The notes: generated by a model from the sequence alone, not told the origin. A stretch of DNA of 55,278 bases from Actinomycetota bacterium (GCA_018830645.1 JAHJSA010000069.1:1-55278), one strand, 5' to 3'; positions 42,359-50,764 are shown, counted from the stretch's first letter. Program-made: numbers and translations.

Positions 42359-42805
42359 CTACACCCTTACTTCACGATCGGTCAAGGGATCGCGCCAGCG
42401 CAGTCCCGGAAAGCGGGCGAAATCCCGATCGGTGGTGATCCACTCGCTGCCGGACTCGATAGCCAGTGCGGCCAAGTATGCGTCCGGCACCAGAGGGCCC
42501 TTCGCGTTTGCAGTGCGGCACAAGTTCACGAAGAGATCCCAGTGTCGTGCACCAGGCGCGATACTGAGGTAGTTCGGCTGAGCGCGCAAAGCCTCGGCAG
42601 CCGCCAACGCGTCCTCGAGGGGAGTCGGGGGAGCGAAGATGCGTGGATGCGTCACGACGCGCAGGAAGCCGCTCAACACCAACTCAGGCACAGCGAAAGG
42701 CGCATCACCGGCAACGGTCTCCTCCAGCCAGCGCCGGTAGACCTCATGGTCGGGCGTGTCTTCCCGGTGGGCGTAGACGAGAACGTTGACGTCGATCAGG
42801 AGCAC
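42359..42805 (-). CDS. VapC-like PIN-domain toxin
   Basis: 148 residues. LLIDVNVLVYAHREDTPDHE, AVPELVLSGFLRVVTHPRIF, LVPDAYLAALAIE and WITTDRDFARFPGL match the VapC group with the VYAHRED and THPRIF motifs. The same group occurs again at 47.4-47.9 kb. It follows its antitoxin by ten bases. Confidence 0.88.
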   Translation of the reverse strand: MLLIDVNVLVYAHREDTPDHEVYRRWLEETVAGDAPFAVPELVLSGFLRVVTHPRIFAPPTPLEDALAAAEALRAQPNYLSIAPGARHWDLFVNLCRTANAKGPLVPDAYLAALAIESGSEWITTDRDFARFPGLRWRDPLTDREVRV

Positions 42806-42815
42806 GTCACCGACG

Positions 42816-43073
42816 CTACCGGAGTCGGTCGAGATCTGAAGTCTGGTCCATCAACTCCTGAAGACCTGCGGAATCGTCGAGATCCACCCCAGGAAGGACC
42901 CCTTGTCCTCGGAACGTGGGCATCCGAAACGGATGACGTTCCTGCGGTTGCTGCCGGGTGAACGACTCCCGCAGCGCGTCCTCCACCACCTGACTGAGGG
43001 TGCGCCCCGTGGACGCGGCCACGCGTTTCGCCTCTGTCAAGAGATGGTCAGAGATGCTCACGGTCGTCCTCAT
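42816..43073 (-). CDS. RHH antitoxin (VapB-like)
   Basis: 85 residues. MRTTVSISDHLLTEAKRVAASTGRTLSQVVEDALRESF is the ribbon-helix-helix; the tail FRGQGVLPGVDLDDSAGLQELMDQTSD is the toxin-binding part. A relic of the same tail type is found at 47.3 kb. Confidence 0.84.
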   Translation of the reverse strand: MRTTVSISDHLLTEAKRVAASTGRTLSQVVEDALRESFTRQQPQERHPFRMPTFRGQGVLPGVDLDDSAGLQELMDQTSDLDRLR

Positions 43074-43100
43074 GCATCAAAGCATACTCTTTCTGCATCA
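43073..43100. promoter_or_regulatory. Direct repeats at the vapB start
   Basis: TGCATCA occurs at 43073-43079 and 43094-43100, 21 bases apart (two helical turns), overlapping the antitoxin start and its upstream region. It may be an RHH operator of the direct-repeat kind; weak evidence. Confidence 0.3.
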
Positions 43101-43129
43101 TGATGTGTAGCACGAGGTGATGGTGACCC

Positions 43130-44005
43130 CTATCTCGCAATCAGCTCGGCCACCGTCGTATCCAGTGCCGCGGCAAGCCGCTCCAAGGTCTCGAGTGACG
43201 CGGCGTGTACGCCCCGCTCTATACGGGCGATGTTGGGTCGCCTGATGCCCGTCAGTTCGGCCAGCTTCTGCTGGGTGAGATGCCTCTTCTCCCTCTGGGC
43301 GCGCACCCGGCCGGCAACATGTCGAGCAGTCTCCTCCCGGCTCCTGGAGACACCCGGCCTACCCCGGTGGTACTCGTAGTCCTCATCCGCCCAGTGCCGG
43401 ACGAAGTCCCATGGCACCTCGAACCGGTTACCGGACGACTGAAGCATCGATGCCGCACTTCCAGCGAGGAGAATGGTGATCTCCTCGACCGGGCTCCCGT
43501 CCGCCGCGGCCAGCGCGCTGAGCGGTACTGAGTGCACGCTTCCGTCTTCGAACGTGAACACGAGAGATCTGCTGGAATTCACGAAGTTGACGTCGATGAT
43601 GGTCCGCGAGTCAAGCGTCTTCCTGATTTGCGCAAGTCGTTCGCTGACCGGACCGGCGACCTCCCTGGATATGTCCACGACGTGCGAGTTCGCGGGGAGA
43701 GACCCAAGCGAGGCCACCTGACTCAGATCCTCGGCAAGCCACAGATAGGCGCCATTCGTCCCAAGCACCTCTCCCAATGCCGGCGTGTTGCGGACCTCTG
43801 ACAAGGCGGAGTCGAGGTCGACGATGAGGAGTGAAACGTGTCGCGCCCGGGGGACCTCTCCCAGAGAGCTGTAGACCTCGGCGACCCCTCCGAGTTCCCC
43901 GAGCAGTCGATCGCGGATCTCAGGGCGACACGTGACGATGGCCGTCACCCCCACACGCCGCGCTTGCACATGTGTTCGGGCCCTCGCCTCGATCCCGCCC
44001 ATCAC
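43130..44005 (-). CDS. XRE-family regulator with DUF2442-like middle domain
   Basis: 291 residues in three parts: an N-terminal alpha/beta domain (AIVTCRPEIRDRLLGELGG, VSLLIVDLDSALSEV) with no clear match; a middle part (FVNSSRSLVFTFEDGSVHSVPLSALA ... FEVPWDFVRHW) resembling DUF2442; and a C-terminal XRE helix-turn-helix (REKRHLTQQKLAELTGIRRPNIARIERG). It is divergent from the TOTE-type gene, and a perfect palindrome lies between them, so it probably represses itself and perhaps the defence gene. Confidence 0.78.
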   Translation of the reverse strand: MMGGIEARARTHVQARRVGVTAIVTCRPEIRDRLLGELGGVAEVYSSLGEVPRARHVSLLIVDLDSALSEVRNTPALGEVLGTNGAYLWLAEDLSQVASLGSLPANSHVVDISREVAGPVSERLAQIRKTLDSRTIIDVNFVNSSRSLVFTFEDGSVHSVPLSALAAADGSPVEEITILLAGSAASMLQSSGNRFEVPWDFVRHWADEDYEYHRGRPGVSRSREETARHVAGRVRAQREKRHLTQQKLAELTGIRRPNIARIERGVHAASLETLERLAAALDTTVAELIAR

Positions 44006-44027
44006 CGATCCTCCTTGAGACCCCTAT

Positions 44028-44043
44028 GTATCATCAATGATAC
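44028..44043. promoter_or_regulatory. Operator palindrome of the XRE regulator
   Basis: Perfect 7-base arms GTATCAT and ATGATAC with CA between, 22 bases upstream of the regulator ATG in the intergenic region shared with the TOTE-type gene. A typical XRE dimer site. Confidence 0.6.
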
Positions 44044-44119
44044 CACAGAGGGATCCTTTTCCGGCACACCTCCAGGGACACATTGATGGCCCGCGGTGGC
44101 TCCTTCAACACGCTCACGG

Positions 44120-44158
44120 TAGAATCCCAGCAACCGATCCACCATCAGACCATGGGCC
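44120..44158. repeat. Dispersed repeat copy 1
   Basis: TAGAATCCCAG-caacc-GATCCACCATCAGACCATGGGC. It matches copies at 48211 and 50939 (the latter over its full length with few changes). Located just upstream of the TOTE-type gene. Confidence 0.6.
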
Positions 44159-44187
44159 GATGTTGGCTGAAGGGGGGCGGAAGACCG

Positions 44188-46662
44188 ATGACCCAAGACG
44201 CGGCCCGGTTCCGCGCCCGTCTGACCCAAGCTGAGCTTGAGCTGGCCGCGCTCGACGCCTCGCGGAACACGCTCCGCCGGGAGGTCGAGGATCTGCGCGC
44301 CCGGATCGCCAACGCGGGTTTCCGCAACGGCGATCTCACTGCGACAGTCACTCGAGCCTCCCCCGCAGCCGACAAGATCGCCCTCTTCAGGCAACTGTTT
44401 CGTGGGCGCGAGGACGTGTGGGCGCGTCGCTGGGAGAGCCGAAAATCGGGACACTCGGGCTACCAGCCGGCCTGCGCGAACGAGTGGACCGCCGGGCTTT
44501 GCGATAAGCGCCGCCATCGTTGCGCGGAGTGCGTGAATCGAGATCTCCTCCCGCTCACCGACGAGGTCATACGCGGCCACCTGACCGGCGCCGACCCGAC
44601 AACACGGCGCAACCCGACTTCACAGCCAATCGAGGACTTCGTCGTAGGCTTTTACCCGCTGCTGCCCGATGAAACCTGCCGGCTGCTCGCGGTCGACTTC
44701 GACAATTCCGGCTGGGAAGACGACGTCCGAACGTTCCTGTCGGTGTGTCGGCAACGGGGCGTTCCGGCAGCGCTTGAGCGCTCCCGCTCGGGACGTGGGG
44801 GCCACGTATGGATCTTCTTCGCCACACCAGTCCCGGCGTCGGCCGCGCGTGCCCTCGGCTCGTTCCTGCTGACCGAGACCATGGAGGAGCGACCGCAGGT
44901 GGGGCTCTCGAGCTACGATCGACTCTTTCCCAGCCAGGACACACTCCCCCAGGGCGGATTCGGCAGCCTGATCGCCCTTCCCCTGCAACGTCGAGCGGGC
45001 GAGCGGGGGAACAGCCTGTTCGTCGACGACGACCTGATCCCCCACCCGGATCAGCTCGCATTCCTGTCGTGCCTCCCCCGCATGCAGAAGCCGGATGTCC
45101 TGCATCTGGTCGAGCAGGCAGCGGCCAGCGGAGGAGCCCTGGGCGTGCGCGCAGTGCCGGTGGACGAAACCGACGATCAACCGTGGCTCGTCCCACCATC
45201 TCGGCGGCCCACAGAGCGGCCGCTCACCGGGCCTCTACCTGAGCGCGTGAACGTTGTTCTCGCCAACCAGATCTACATCGCCAAGGACGGCGTGCCACCG
45301 GCTTTGCTCAATCGGTTCGTACGGCTGGCCGCCTTTCAGAACCCCGAGTTCTTCCGAGCTGAAGCGATGCGCCTTCCCACGTTCGGCAAGCCGCGCGTGA
45401 TCGGGTGCGCCGAAGACTTCACCCAGCACATCGGCGTGCCCCGAGGATGTATGGGCGAGGTTGGCGAGCTTCTCGACTCACTGGGCATCGGCCTCGACGT
45501 TGTGGACGAGCGCAACAGCGGCAGCCCAATCGAGGCAGCATTCAGGGGAGCCCTTCGACCGGAGCAGGAAGCGGCCGCACGCGCCCTGGGCGCTCACGAC
45601 ACCGGGGTGCTCGCCGCGGGGACTGCCTTCGGCAAGACCGTGGTCGCCGCCCATCTCATCGCAGAGCGCGGCGTCAACACCCTGGTGCTCGTGCACCGAC
45701 AGCAACTGCTGGACCAGTGGGTCGCCCGGCTTTCCGACTTCCTCAATCTCGACCCCAAGAGCATCGGGCGCATCGGCGGTGGAGTCCGTCGGCCGTCGGG
45801 AATCATCGACGTCGCGCTCCTACAAAGCGTGGGTCGGAGCGGAGCCACCGACGACCTGGTCGCCGGCTACGGTCACCTCATCGTCGACGAATGCCACCAT
45901 CTGCCCGCGGTCAGCTTCGAGCGCATCGCGCGCCAATGCCGCGCCCGGTACGTGCTCGGCCTGTCCGCGACCACCAGCCGCCGAGACGGCCATCATCCCA
46001 TCATCTTCATGCAGTGCGGACCGATACGCTACCGCGTCGACGACCGGAACCAGGCGGTTCGACGGCCGTTCGAGCACCGGGTCGTGGTCAGACACACCGA
46101 GTTCACACTGCAGAGCGATTCCGGCGACGGATCAACAGGATCGCGACCCTCGATCCAACCGCTCTACGCCGCTCTCGCCGCCGACGACCAAAGGAACACC
46201 CTCATCGTCGAGGACGTCATCGCGGCGGTCGCCGGCGGACGCTCGCCGATCGTCTTGACTGAGCGTCGTGAGCATCTCGAGCATCTGGCCGCCGCGCTCG
46301 AAGGCCGCGTGACCCACGTGGTGGTCATGCGCGGAGGGATGGGCGTACGTCAGCGACGGGCGATCGCGGCGCGGCTGGCCGCCATCCCGATATCCGAGGC
46401 GCGCGTCCTCGTGGCGACCGGTCGCTACCTCGGTGAGGGCTTTGACGACGCCCGCCTGGACACGTTGTTCCTCGCGCTGCCCATCTCCTGGCGGGGAACG
46501 CTGGCCCAGTACGCCGGCCGCCTCCACCGACTCAACGACGCCAAGACGGAAGTGCTCATCTACGACTACGCCGATTTGCAGGTCCCAATGCTCGCGCGCA
46601 TGCACGAGAAGCGCCTACGGGGTTACCGGGCAATGGGGTATTCCTTGGGGGACAAGCCTTGA
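44188..46662 (+). CDS. TOTE-type conflict protein: archaeo-eukaryotic primase fused to SF2 helicase
   Basis: 824 residues from the ATG at 44188, preceded by GGGGGGCGGAAG. Coiled coil about 5-50; Cys-rich zinc region (CANEWTAGLC, CAEC); primase domain with LLAVDFDNSGWEDDV and ALERSRSGRGGHVWIFF, the TOTE-AEP signature; then SF2 helicase with Walker A variant GTAFGKTVVAAHLIAE, VLVHRQQLLDQW, DECHHLPAVSFE, LSATTSRRDG and a C-terminal lobe (GRYLGEGFDDARLDTLFLALPISWRG, YAGRLHRL). TOTE systems are proposed to act in conflicts with mobile elements by nucleic-acid synthesis or unwinding. All motifs look intact. Confidence 0.88.
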   Translation: MTQDAARFRARLTQAELELAALDASRNTLRREVEDLRARIANAGFRNGDLTATVTRASPAADKIALFRQLFRGREDVWARRWESRKSGHSGYQPACANEWTAGLCDKRRHRCAECVNRDLLPLTDEVIRGHLTGADPTTRRNPTSQPIEDFVVGFYPLLPDETCRLLAVDFDNSGWEDDVRTFLSVCRQRGVPAALERSRSGRGGHVWIFFATPVPASAARALGSFLLTETMEERPQVGLSSYDRLFPSQDTLPQGGFGSLIALPLQRRAGERGNSLFVDDDLIPHPDQLAFLSCLPRMQKPDVLHLVEQAAASGGALGVRAVPVDETDDQPWLVPPSRRPTERPLTGPLPERVNVVLANQIYIAKDGVPPALLNRFVRLAAFQNPEFFRAEAMRLPTFGKPRVIGCAEDFTQHIGVPRGCMGEVGELLDSLGIGLDVVDERNSGSPIEAAFRGALRPEQEAAARALGAHDTGVLAAGTAFGKTVVAAHLIAERGVNTLVLVHRQQLLDQWVARLSDFLNLDPKSIGRIGGGVRRPSGIIDVALLQSVGRSGATDDLVAGYGHLIVDECHHLPAVSFERIARQCRARYVLGLSATTSRRDGHHPIIFMQCGPIRYRVDDRNQAVRRPFEHRVVVRHTEFTLQSDSGDGSTGSRPSIQPLYAALAADDQRNTLIVEDVIAAVAGGRSPIVLTERREHLEHLAAALEGRVTHVVVMRGGMGVRQRRAIAARLAAIPISEARVLVATGRYLGEGFDDARLDTLFLALPISWRGTLAQYAGRLHRLNDAKTEVLIYDYADLQVPMLARMHEKRLRGYRAMGYSLGDKP

Positions 46663-46790
46663 TCCACGCAATCGTCGAGACGCAGGTCGCCATGGGCGAC
46701 GAGCTTTCGGTGGCCCAGACACTGGATCGTTTGCTCGCAGAGCGCGCGCCAACGGAGGCCGCGCCATCTCTGCCCTCAAGCGACGGCGAT
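46659..46790 (+). pseudogene. Truncated DUF1841-like ORF after the TOTE-type gene
   Basis: A TTG overlapping the TOTE stop (TTGA) opens LIHAIVETQVAMGDELSVAQTLDRLLAERAP, resembling the conserved core of DUF1841-type proteins (HxxVExQxAxGD...TLxRLxAE). Past about 46780 the frame runs antisense to the HicB gene and loses similarity, so the gene seems cut off by the hicAB insertion. The end is approximate. Confidence 0.4.
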
Positions 46791-46988
46791 GTACTCGGCC
46801 GACGACCTCGACACTGGGATGGGAAGCTGGTCTTCCCGGAGACCTTCGATATGCACCTGCATGGCCTCGGCCATCCGCCGTTCCGCTTCCTCGCGAGAGC
46901 TGCCGGTGGCTATGCACCCGGGGAGATCCGGCGAATAGGCCGAATAGCCACTCTCGGCTTCCTCGATCACCACAAGGAATCTGTGCAT
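46776..46988 (-). CDS. hicB: HicB-family antitoxin
   Basis: 70 residues from MHRFLVVIEEAESGYSAYSPDLPGCIATGSSREEAERRM, the standard HicB partial RNase H fold, without an added DNA-binding domain. It follows HicA by two bases. Confidence 0.88.
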   Translation of the reverse strand: MHRFLVVIEEAESGYSAYSPDLPGCIATGSSREEAERRMAEAMQVHIEGLREDQLPIPVSRSSAEYIAVA

Positions 46989-46990
46989 GG

Positions 46991-47182
46991 CTACCCTTTC
47001 TTCAGCCCGGCCTGCTTGAGTACGCTGTTCAACGTCCCAGGAGCGAGATCGTCGTTGAGGTTCCCCGCCAGCGTCACGCGCCCGACCTTCACCCGATGGC
47101 GATACTGACGATGACTCCCCTTCGACCTCACCAACCGCCAGCCGTCGACGTCGAGGAGTACGATGACCTCGCGCACTTTCAT
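46991..47182 (-). CDS. hicA: HicA-family mRNA interferase toxin
   Basis: 63 residues from MKVREVIVLLDVDGWRLVRSKGSHRQYRHR, with the catalytic His in KGSHRQY and the double-stranded-RNA-binding-like fold ending LNSVLKQAGL. The longer upstream frame lacks family similarity. It degrades mRNA when HicB is lost. Confidence 0.9.
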   Translation of the reverse strand: MKVREVIVLLDVDGWRLVRSKGSHRQYRHRVKVGRVTLAGNLNDDLAPGTLNSVLKQAGLKKG

Positions 47183-47315
47183 ATTGTACTCCACCCGCCT
47201 CAGACGACCACCGCGCCACAAGAAGAGGCGGCCAGTGCCATCCCCAGCCCACAGAATAGAATCCACCGGCTTCGCGGGTCCATCGGACAAAGGACCCATG
47301 CAGGCTATCAGGAGA

Positions 47316-47396
47316 TCATCGCCCCGAGGTCCGGTCCATCAACTCCCGAAGACCGGCGGTATCTTCGAGATCGACTCCGGTAATCGATCGCCCATC
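47316..47396 (-). pseudogene. C-terminal remnant of a VapB-like antitoxin
   Basis: The peptide DGRSITGVDLEDTAGLRELMDRTSGR (two pieces: ITGVDLEDTAGL and RELMDRTSG) closely matches the tail of the antitoxin at 42.8 kb (PGVDLDDSAGLQELMDQTSD). The DNA-binding half is gone. It shows that an older vapBC module decayed here. Confidence 0.6.
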
Positions 47397-47434
47397 GGAG
47401 TTTGAGTCCGGGCAGCGATCAGCGGCGAAGGCGT

Positions 47435-47869
47435 CTACGGCACCAACGGGTTGCGCACCTTGAGAGCAGGGAACCGGCCGAAGTCCCGATCTGCGGTCCA
47501 CAACTCCCGCACACCATGATGCAGGCACACGGCAGCCACGCGGGCGTCATGCACGAGCGGGCCTGCGATCCTGCCGCCCAGGGCGACGTGCTTCAATACG
47601 TCCCAGTACCCTCGAGCCTCGCCGAGCATGACCAAGCTGGGTGATTCCATCCAGGCCACCACTTGGTCAAGAGCCTGATCGAGGGGTGTGGGAGGAAGGA
47701 AGATGCGCGGATGCGTCACCACGGCGAGGAACTCGTGCACGCACGACCAGGCGAGCGCCCAGGGGTCCGATCCCTCGGCAAGACGACGCAGACACTCCGA
47801 CGCAGGCTCGAACCATTCGGTGTCCTCCCGGTGGGCATACACCAGGAGGTTGGTGTCGATCGCGATCAC
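47435..47869 (-). CDS. VapC-like PIN-domain toxin
   Basis: 144 residues. AIDTNLLVYAHREDTEWFEP, CVHEFLAVVTHPRIFLPPTP, LVHDARVAAVC and LWTADRDFGRFPAL carry the PIN acidic residues. It is a close paralogue of the toxin at 42.4 kb by its YAHRED, THPRIF, PPTPL and DRDF motifs. ATGA overlap with its antitoxin. Confidence 0.88.
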   Translation of the reverse strand: MIAIDTNLLVYAHREDTEWFEPASECLRRLAEGSDPWALAWSCVHEFLAVVTHPRIFLPPTPLDQALDQVVAWMESPSLVMLGEARGYWDVLKHVALGGRIAGPLVHDARVAAVCLHHGVRELWTADRDFGRFPALKVRNPLVP

Positions 47870-48111
47870 TCGCCGCGACCCTGATAGATGAGGCCACGGA
47901 GTTGGTCCCAGCGTTCGAGTTCGACGCCCGGCTGGACCCCCTCTCCACGGTAGCCGGCGGACCGCAACTTGAAGCCGGGGGGCTGGCTGTGCCGCTCGAC
48001 CACCAGACGTAGTCCCTCTTCCACCAGGCGCTTCAACGTGGTGCCCTCTTCGGCTGCGACCGTCTTGGCTCGCTCGAGCAGGGGCGTCGGAATATCTATC
48101 GTTGTTTTCAT
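47866..48111 (-). CDS. VapB-like antitoxin
   Basis: 81 residues from MKTTIDIPTPLLERAKTVAAEEGTTLKRLVEEGLRLVVE, a ribbon-helix-helix, with a tail (GYRGEGVQPGVELERWDQLRGLIYQGRG) of the DUF2191/VapB47-like type. The ATG four codons after the first possible start is used because the family begins there. Confidence 0.83.
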   Translation of the reverse strand: MKTTIDIPTPLLERAKTVAAEEGTTLKRLVEEGLRLVVERHSQPPGFKLRSAGYRGEGVQPGVELERWDQLRGLIYQGRGE

Positions 48112-48210
48112 ATTCCTAACCATATCACACCTACTGGGTCGATTGCGCGCCCCCGGGCGCCGGGCCGCACGAGTGCATGGAGGAAGCGCCAGGATACGAA
48201 CGAGGCTCTC

Positions 48211-48235
48211 GATCCGCCATCAGACCATGGGCTCA
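48211..48235. repeat. Dispersed repeat copy 2
   Basis: GATCCGCCATCAGACCATGGGC plus three bases; identical to copy 1 except one base over the 22-base core, lying between a vapBC module and a hydrolase relic. Confidence 0.6.
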
Positions 48236-48400
48236 GATTGGCGACCTATGCCGGCTGCCCCCTGTGCCGACCTGCGTCAGATGTTCCTTGAACCAGGCGA
48301 CCTCGGCCTCCACCGCCTGACCCAGATAGGGCTGGGTATCGTAGATCTCGTGGTGGGTGCAGGCGATCTCCACCAACAAGCTGCGGGCGAACCCGCTTCG
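48233..48400 (-). pseudogene. C-terminal remnant of an alpha/beta hydrolase
   Basis: LLVEIACTHHEIYDTQPYLG and QAVEAEVAWFKEHL follow each other to a stop; ACTHHEIYDTQPY has the catalytic-His region of alpha/beta hydrolases with a C-terminal helix. No nucleophile region lies upstream, so only the last 50 or so codons survive. Confidence 0.5.
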
Positions 48401-48453
48401 AGAGAGCCCCGCGCGCATCCCGGCGCGCTCTGCGCGCGGCCCTGGCCGCGGGG

Positions 48454-48882
48454 TCACGCCATCGAATCGAGCGTGGCCTTCGGCGGCTGCTGGATACCGA
48501 TACGGTTGCCCTCGGAGTCGATGAAGAAGGCGATGAAGCCCACCATGTCGCCCATGTCCGCGGGAGGCGAGACGATCTTTCCTCCCGCTTCCTCGACCCG
48601 CTTCGCCATGGCGTGGATGTCGCCCATGGCGCTCAAGTAGATCTGGGCACCTTCGGTGGAACTCGGCCTGAGGTTGTCGTTCATGGCCAGGTCGAACGCC
48701 ACGGGCCCCATCTCCCGCGGCGGGATGGCCACCCGCTGGCCGGCGAACGGTTGGATCAACTCGGTCTGCAGCACGTGTCCGTAGAACTTCATGGCGCGGT
48801 CCATGTCGGTGACAGGGATGTCCGCCCACACCAGGATGCTCGACATGTTCGGATCGCTCGGCATGATCGTGTCGGGTGGCAT
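48454..48882 (-). CDS. VOC-superfamily (glyoxalase/bleomycin-resistance-like) protein
   Basis: 142 residues from MPPDTIMPSDP, with AAGGGAG upstream. Two beta-alpha-beta-beta-beta halves: VWADIPVTDMDRAMKFYGHVL and MGDIHAMAKRVEEAGGKIVSPPADMGDMVGFIAFFIDSEGNRIGI broken between them. Metal ligands of true glyoxalase I are not obvious (no HHxAxxV start), so the reaction is unknown. Confidence 0.85.
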   Translation of the reverse strand: MPPDTIMPSDPNMSSILVWADIPVTDMDRAMKFYGHVLQTELIQPFAGQRVAIPPREMGPVAFDLAMNDNLRPSSTEGAQIYLSAMGDIHAMAKRVEEAGGKIVSPPADMGDMVGFIAFFIDSEGNRIGIQQPPKATLDSMA

Positions 48883-49062
48883 GCGTGCTCCCTTCTTTGG
48901 GTCCACGAGTCATGGATACGCCAGCATATCTCCCCGCTGAGCCGCAGTTCAATGCGTGGGGCGAGGGTGGCCCCGCTTCAGGCGCGCCCACGATCGGACA
49001 CGCCAGTCCCCGATCAGCCGGGCGATCTCCTTGGTGATGGAGGCTATAGCATACTGAAGTGG

Positions 49063-49488
49063 CTATCCGAAAGAGGGCGGGGTGAACTCCGTCGGGTCAA
49101 GCACCTCGACCTGGAAGTAGCGGCCGTAGCCCCGATCTCTGCTGATCAAGCCGAAGCCCCCCACAGCCGCGTGGGCCCCGATCATGAAGTCGGCCAGTAT
49201 CCGTTCCCGAGTGCCGCCCGCCCGCCGATAGGCGTTGAAGGCTCGACCCGCCAGAAAGGCTGCCTCCCACGGGATCGCATCCCGACGAAAGAGACTCTCG
49301 GGCACGAGTGCATCGAGCTCTTCGATCGAATCCACAAACGCACCCACCTCAGCGAATACGAGCGGGTTCACCACCAGAGCCCCGATTTCCGCGGTCTCCT
49401 CGAGGGCGAGACGAGACAGCTCCCCGAACTCGGGATCGGCCCCGATGACATCGAGGATGACGTGCGTATCGACCAACCACTCCTTCAT
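49063..49488 (-). CDS. VapC-like PIN-domain toxin
   Basis: 141 residues. WLVDTHVILDVIGADPEFGE, NPLVFAEVGAFVDS, ILADFMIGAHAAV and LISRDRGYGRYF show the four PIN acidic positions. It overlaps the AbrB-type antitoxin gene by ATGA. Confidence 0.88.
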   Translation of the reverse strand: MKEWLVDTHVILDVIGADPEFGELSRLALEETAEIGALVVNPLVFAEVGAFVDSIEELDALVPESLFRRDAIPWEAAFLAGRAFNAYRRAGGTRERILADFMIGAHAAVGGFGLISRDRGYGRYFQVEVLDPTEFTPPSFG

Positions 49489-49700
49489 GGACGCAAAAGC
49501 TTCATGAGTTCGTCTGTGGTGGCATCGAAGACCTTGCGCCCGTAGAGACGCTGCACCGCCTCCCTCCGCGCGCCGCCGCGATGCACCAAGAGGACCGCGC
49601 CCTCCTGGACGACGAACTCCACCTCGGTCTCCGGCTCGAACCCGAACCGTTCGCGGATGCTTTTCGGGATGGTCACCTGTCCCCGCTCGGTCACACGCAT
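49485..49700 (-). CDS. AbrB/SpoVT-type antitoxin
   Basis: 71 residues from MRVTERGQVTIPKSIRERFGFEPETEVEFVV, the AbrB swapped-hairpin domain, with a helical toxin-binding tail (ARREAVQRLYGRKVFDATTDELMKLL). A much longer upstream frame is antisense-like and rejected. A palindrome lies 71 bases upstream. Confidence 0.86.
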   Translation of the reverse strand: MRVTERGQVTIPKSIRERFGFEPETEVEFVVQEGAVLLVHRGGARREAVQRLYGRKVFDATTDELMKLLRP

Positions 49701-49770
49701 CGATGGACTCCTGTCACCCGTGCCCTGCCGCGCGAGCTGCCGTAGGAGGAAAAGGTCGCACGGTCGGGTA

Positions 49771-49790
49771 AGAATACGTATTCGTATTCT
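49771..49790. promoter_or_regulatory. Operator palindrome upstream of the abrB-type antitoxin
   Basis: Perfect 8-base arms AGAATACG and CGTATTCT around TATT, an AT-rich island in GC-rich DNA at promoter distance from the antitoxin gene. Likely the AbrB-type autoregulatory site and promoter. Confidence 0.5.
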
Positions 49791-49968
49791 AGCATCATAC
49801 GGCGGAGGTCTCGGTTCTGGACAGCGTATGACTGCGGGTGGGGCGACGCCATCAGTCCTTGGGCTGAGCCAGGCCGTGCCAGAGCGGACCGAGGTAGGCG
49901 CGAGAGGCGGACGTACAACGACCCAGGATCGCGCCCGGCACCTCAGGCGCATGACCGCGGGGAACCGT

Positions 49969-50523
49969 TCAGCGACCCGTCGCCACCAGCGGAGCAATCT
50001 CACAAATATCCCGCTCGTGGAGACACGCAGAAGCCCTGCGATATGCAAGAGCCCCGTTTATCGCTTCGATCACCAAGGCATCGCGATCACGCCCCGCTGA
50101 CGCTACGTGCCAGCTGTCCATCCACGAGAGCACGTCCGTCCAGCGCCACAACCGGCTCTTCCTCCTCCCCAAGCGAGCGACGGGAACGGGGAACCGACCC
50201 GGGCCACGTTTGCCTACGATCAGCAGGCGCACGCTCTCTTCGGACCTTTCGAGGCGTTCGGCGATGTCGGCGAGGGTCACGAGAGCGTCAGGTTCCACGC
50301 GCGCGACGACGACCCCGTCGACCGTGCCTTCGACATCGCTGATAGCCGAGCTGACCGCATTGGCCAAGCCGGCGGCCTCGCGAGAGAAATCGGCGTAGAC
50401 GGCACCATCACGCTCCCCGAATAGGGCATCGCCGCAGCCGGCATCATAGAAGTCGTCGACATGCCGCTCAAGCAGATCTGGCGGCCCTCCGACCAGGACC
50501 AGGGTGAAGCCGTAGACAGTCAT
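49969..50523 (-). CDS. Unrecognised two-domain protein, possible antitoxin of a HicA-like pair
   Basis: 184 residues. The N-terminal 75 residues (GFTLVLVGGPPDLLERHVDDFYDAGCGDALFGERDGAVYADF, broken into strands and helices) form a ferredoxin-like alpha/beta fold; the middle (ALVTLADIAERLERSEESVRLLIVGKRGPGRFPVP) is a helix-turn-helix followed by LWRWTDVLSWM. It lies six bases after a HicA-like gene on the same strand, the position of a HicB-type antitoxin with a DNA-binding domain, but it is not HicB-like in sequence. Confidence 0.6.
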   Translation of the reverse strand: MTVYGFTLVLVGGPPDLLERHVDDFYDAGCGDALFGERDGAVYADFSREAAGLANAVSSAISDVEGTVDGVVVARVEPDALVTLADIAERLERSEESVRLLIVGKRGPGRFPVPVARLGRRKSRLWRWTDVLSWMDSWHVASAGRDRDALVIEAINGALAYRRASACLHERDICEIAPLVATGR

Positions 50524-50529
50524 GGCCGC

Positions 50530-50763
50530 CTACCTGCACCTGCAATCAAGCACCCGACGGACGATCTTCTTGGCGTGAGTCCCGGGATCGCTCGGCGTGG
50601 AGAAGACCCAAACCTGACAACGCCCCGACCCGAAGCCGCTTCCACACCTGAGCACACACCACGCATGCCCACCACCTCTCATCGTGACCACCCAACCGCG
50701 AGACTCGGCGAATCGGACCGCGTCCTCCACCTCCTTCTTCGGATGCCGTGGACGCTCCGTCAT
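50530..50763 (-). CDS. Small HicA-like protein
   Basis: 77 residues from MTERPRHPKKEVEDAVRFAESRGWVVTMRGGGHAWCVLRC. The helix-strand pattern with an invariant-looking His in RGGGHAW resembles HicA (KGSHxxY), followed by QVWVFSTPSDPGTHAKKIVRRVL. It could be the toxin of a new HicA-like/HTH module. The gene starts only two bases after a palindrome, suggesting leaderless or nearly leaderless mRNA. Confidence 0.6.
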   Translation of the reverse strand: MTERPRHPKKEVEDAVRFAESRGWVVTMRGGGHAWCVLRCGSGFGSGRCQVWVFSTPSDPGTHAKKIVRRVLDCRCR

Positions 50764-50764
50764 C

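Noticed and set aside
46791-47108. Second half of the plus-strand frame after the TOTE gene
   Set aside because: It is antisense to hicB and hicA and loses family similarity.
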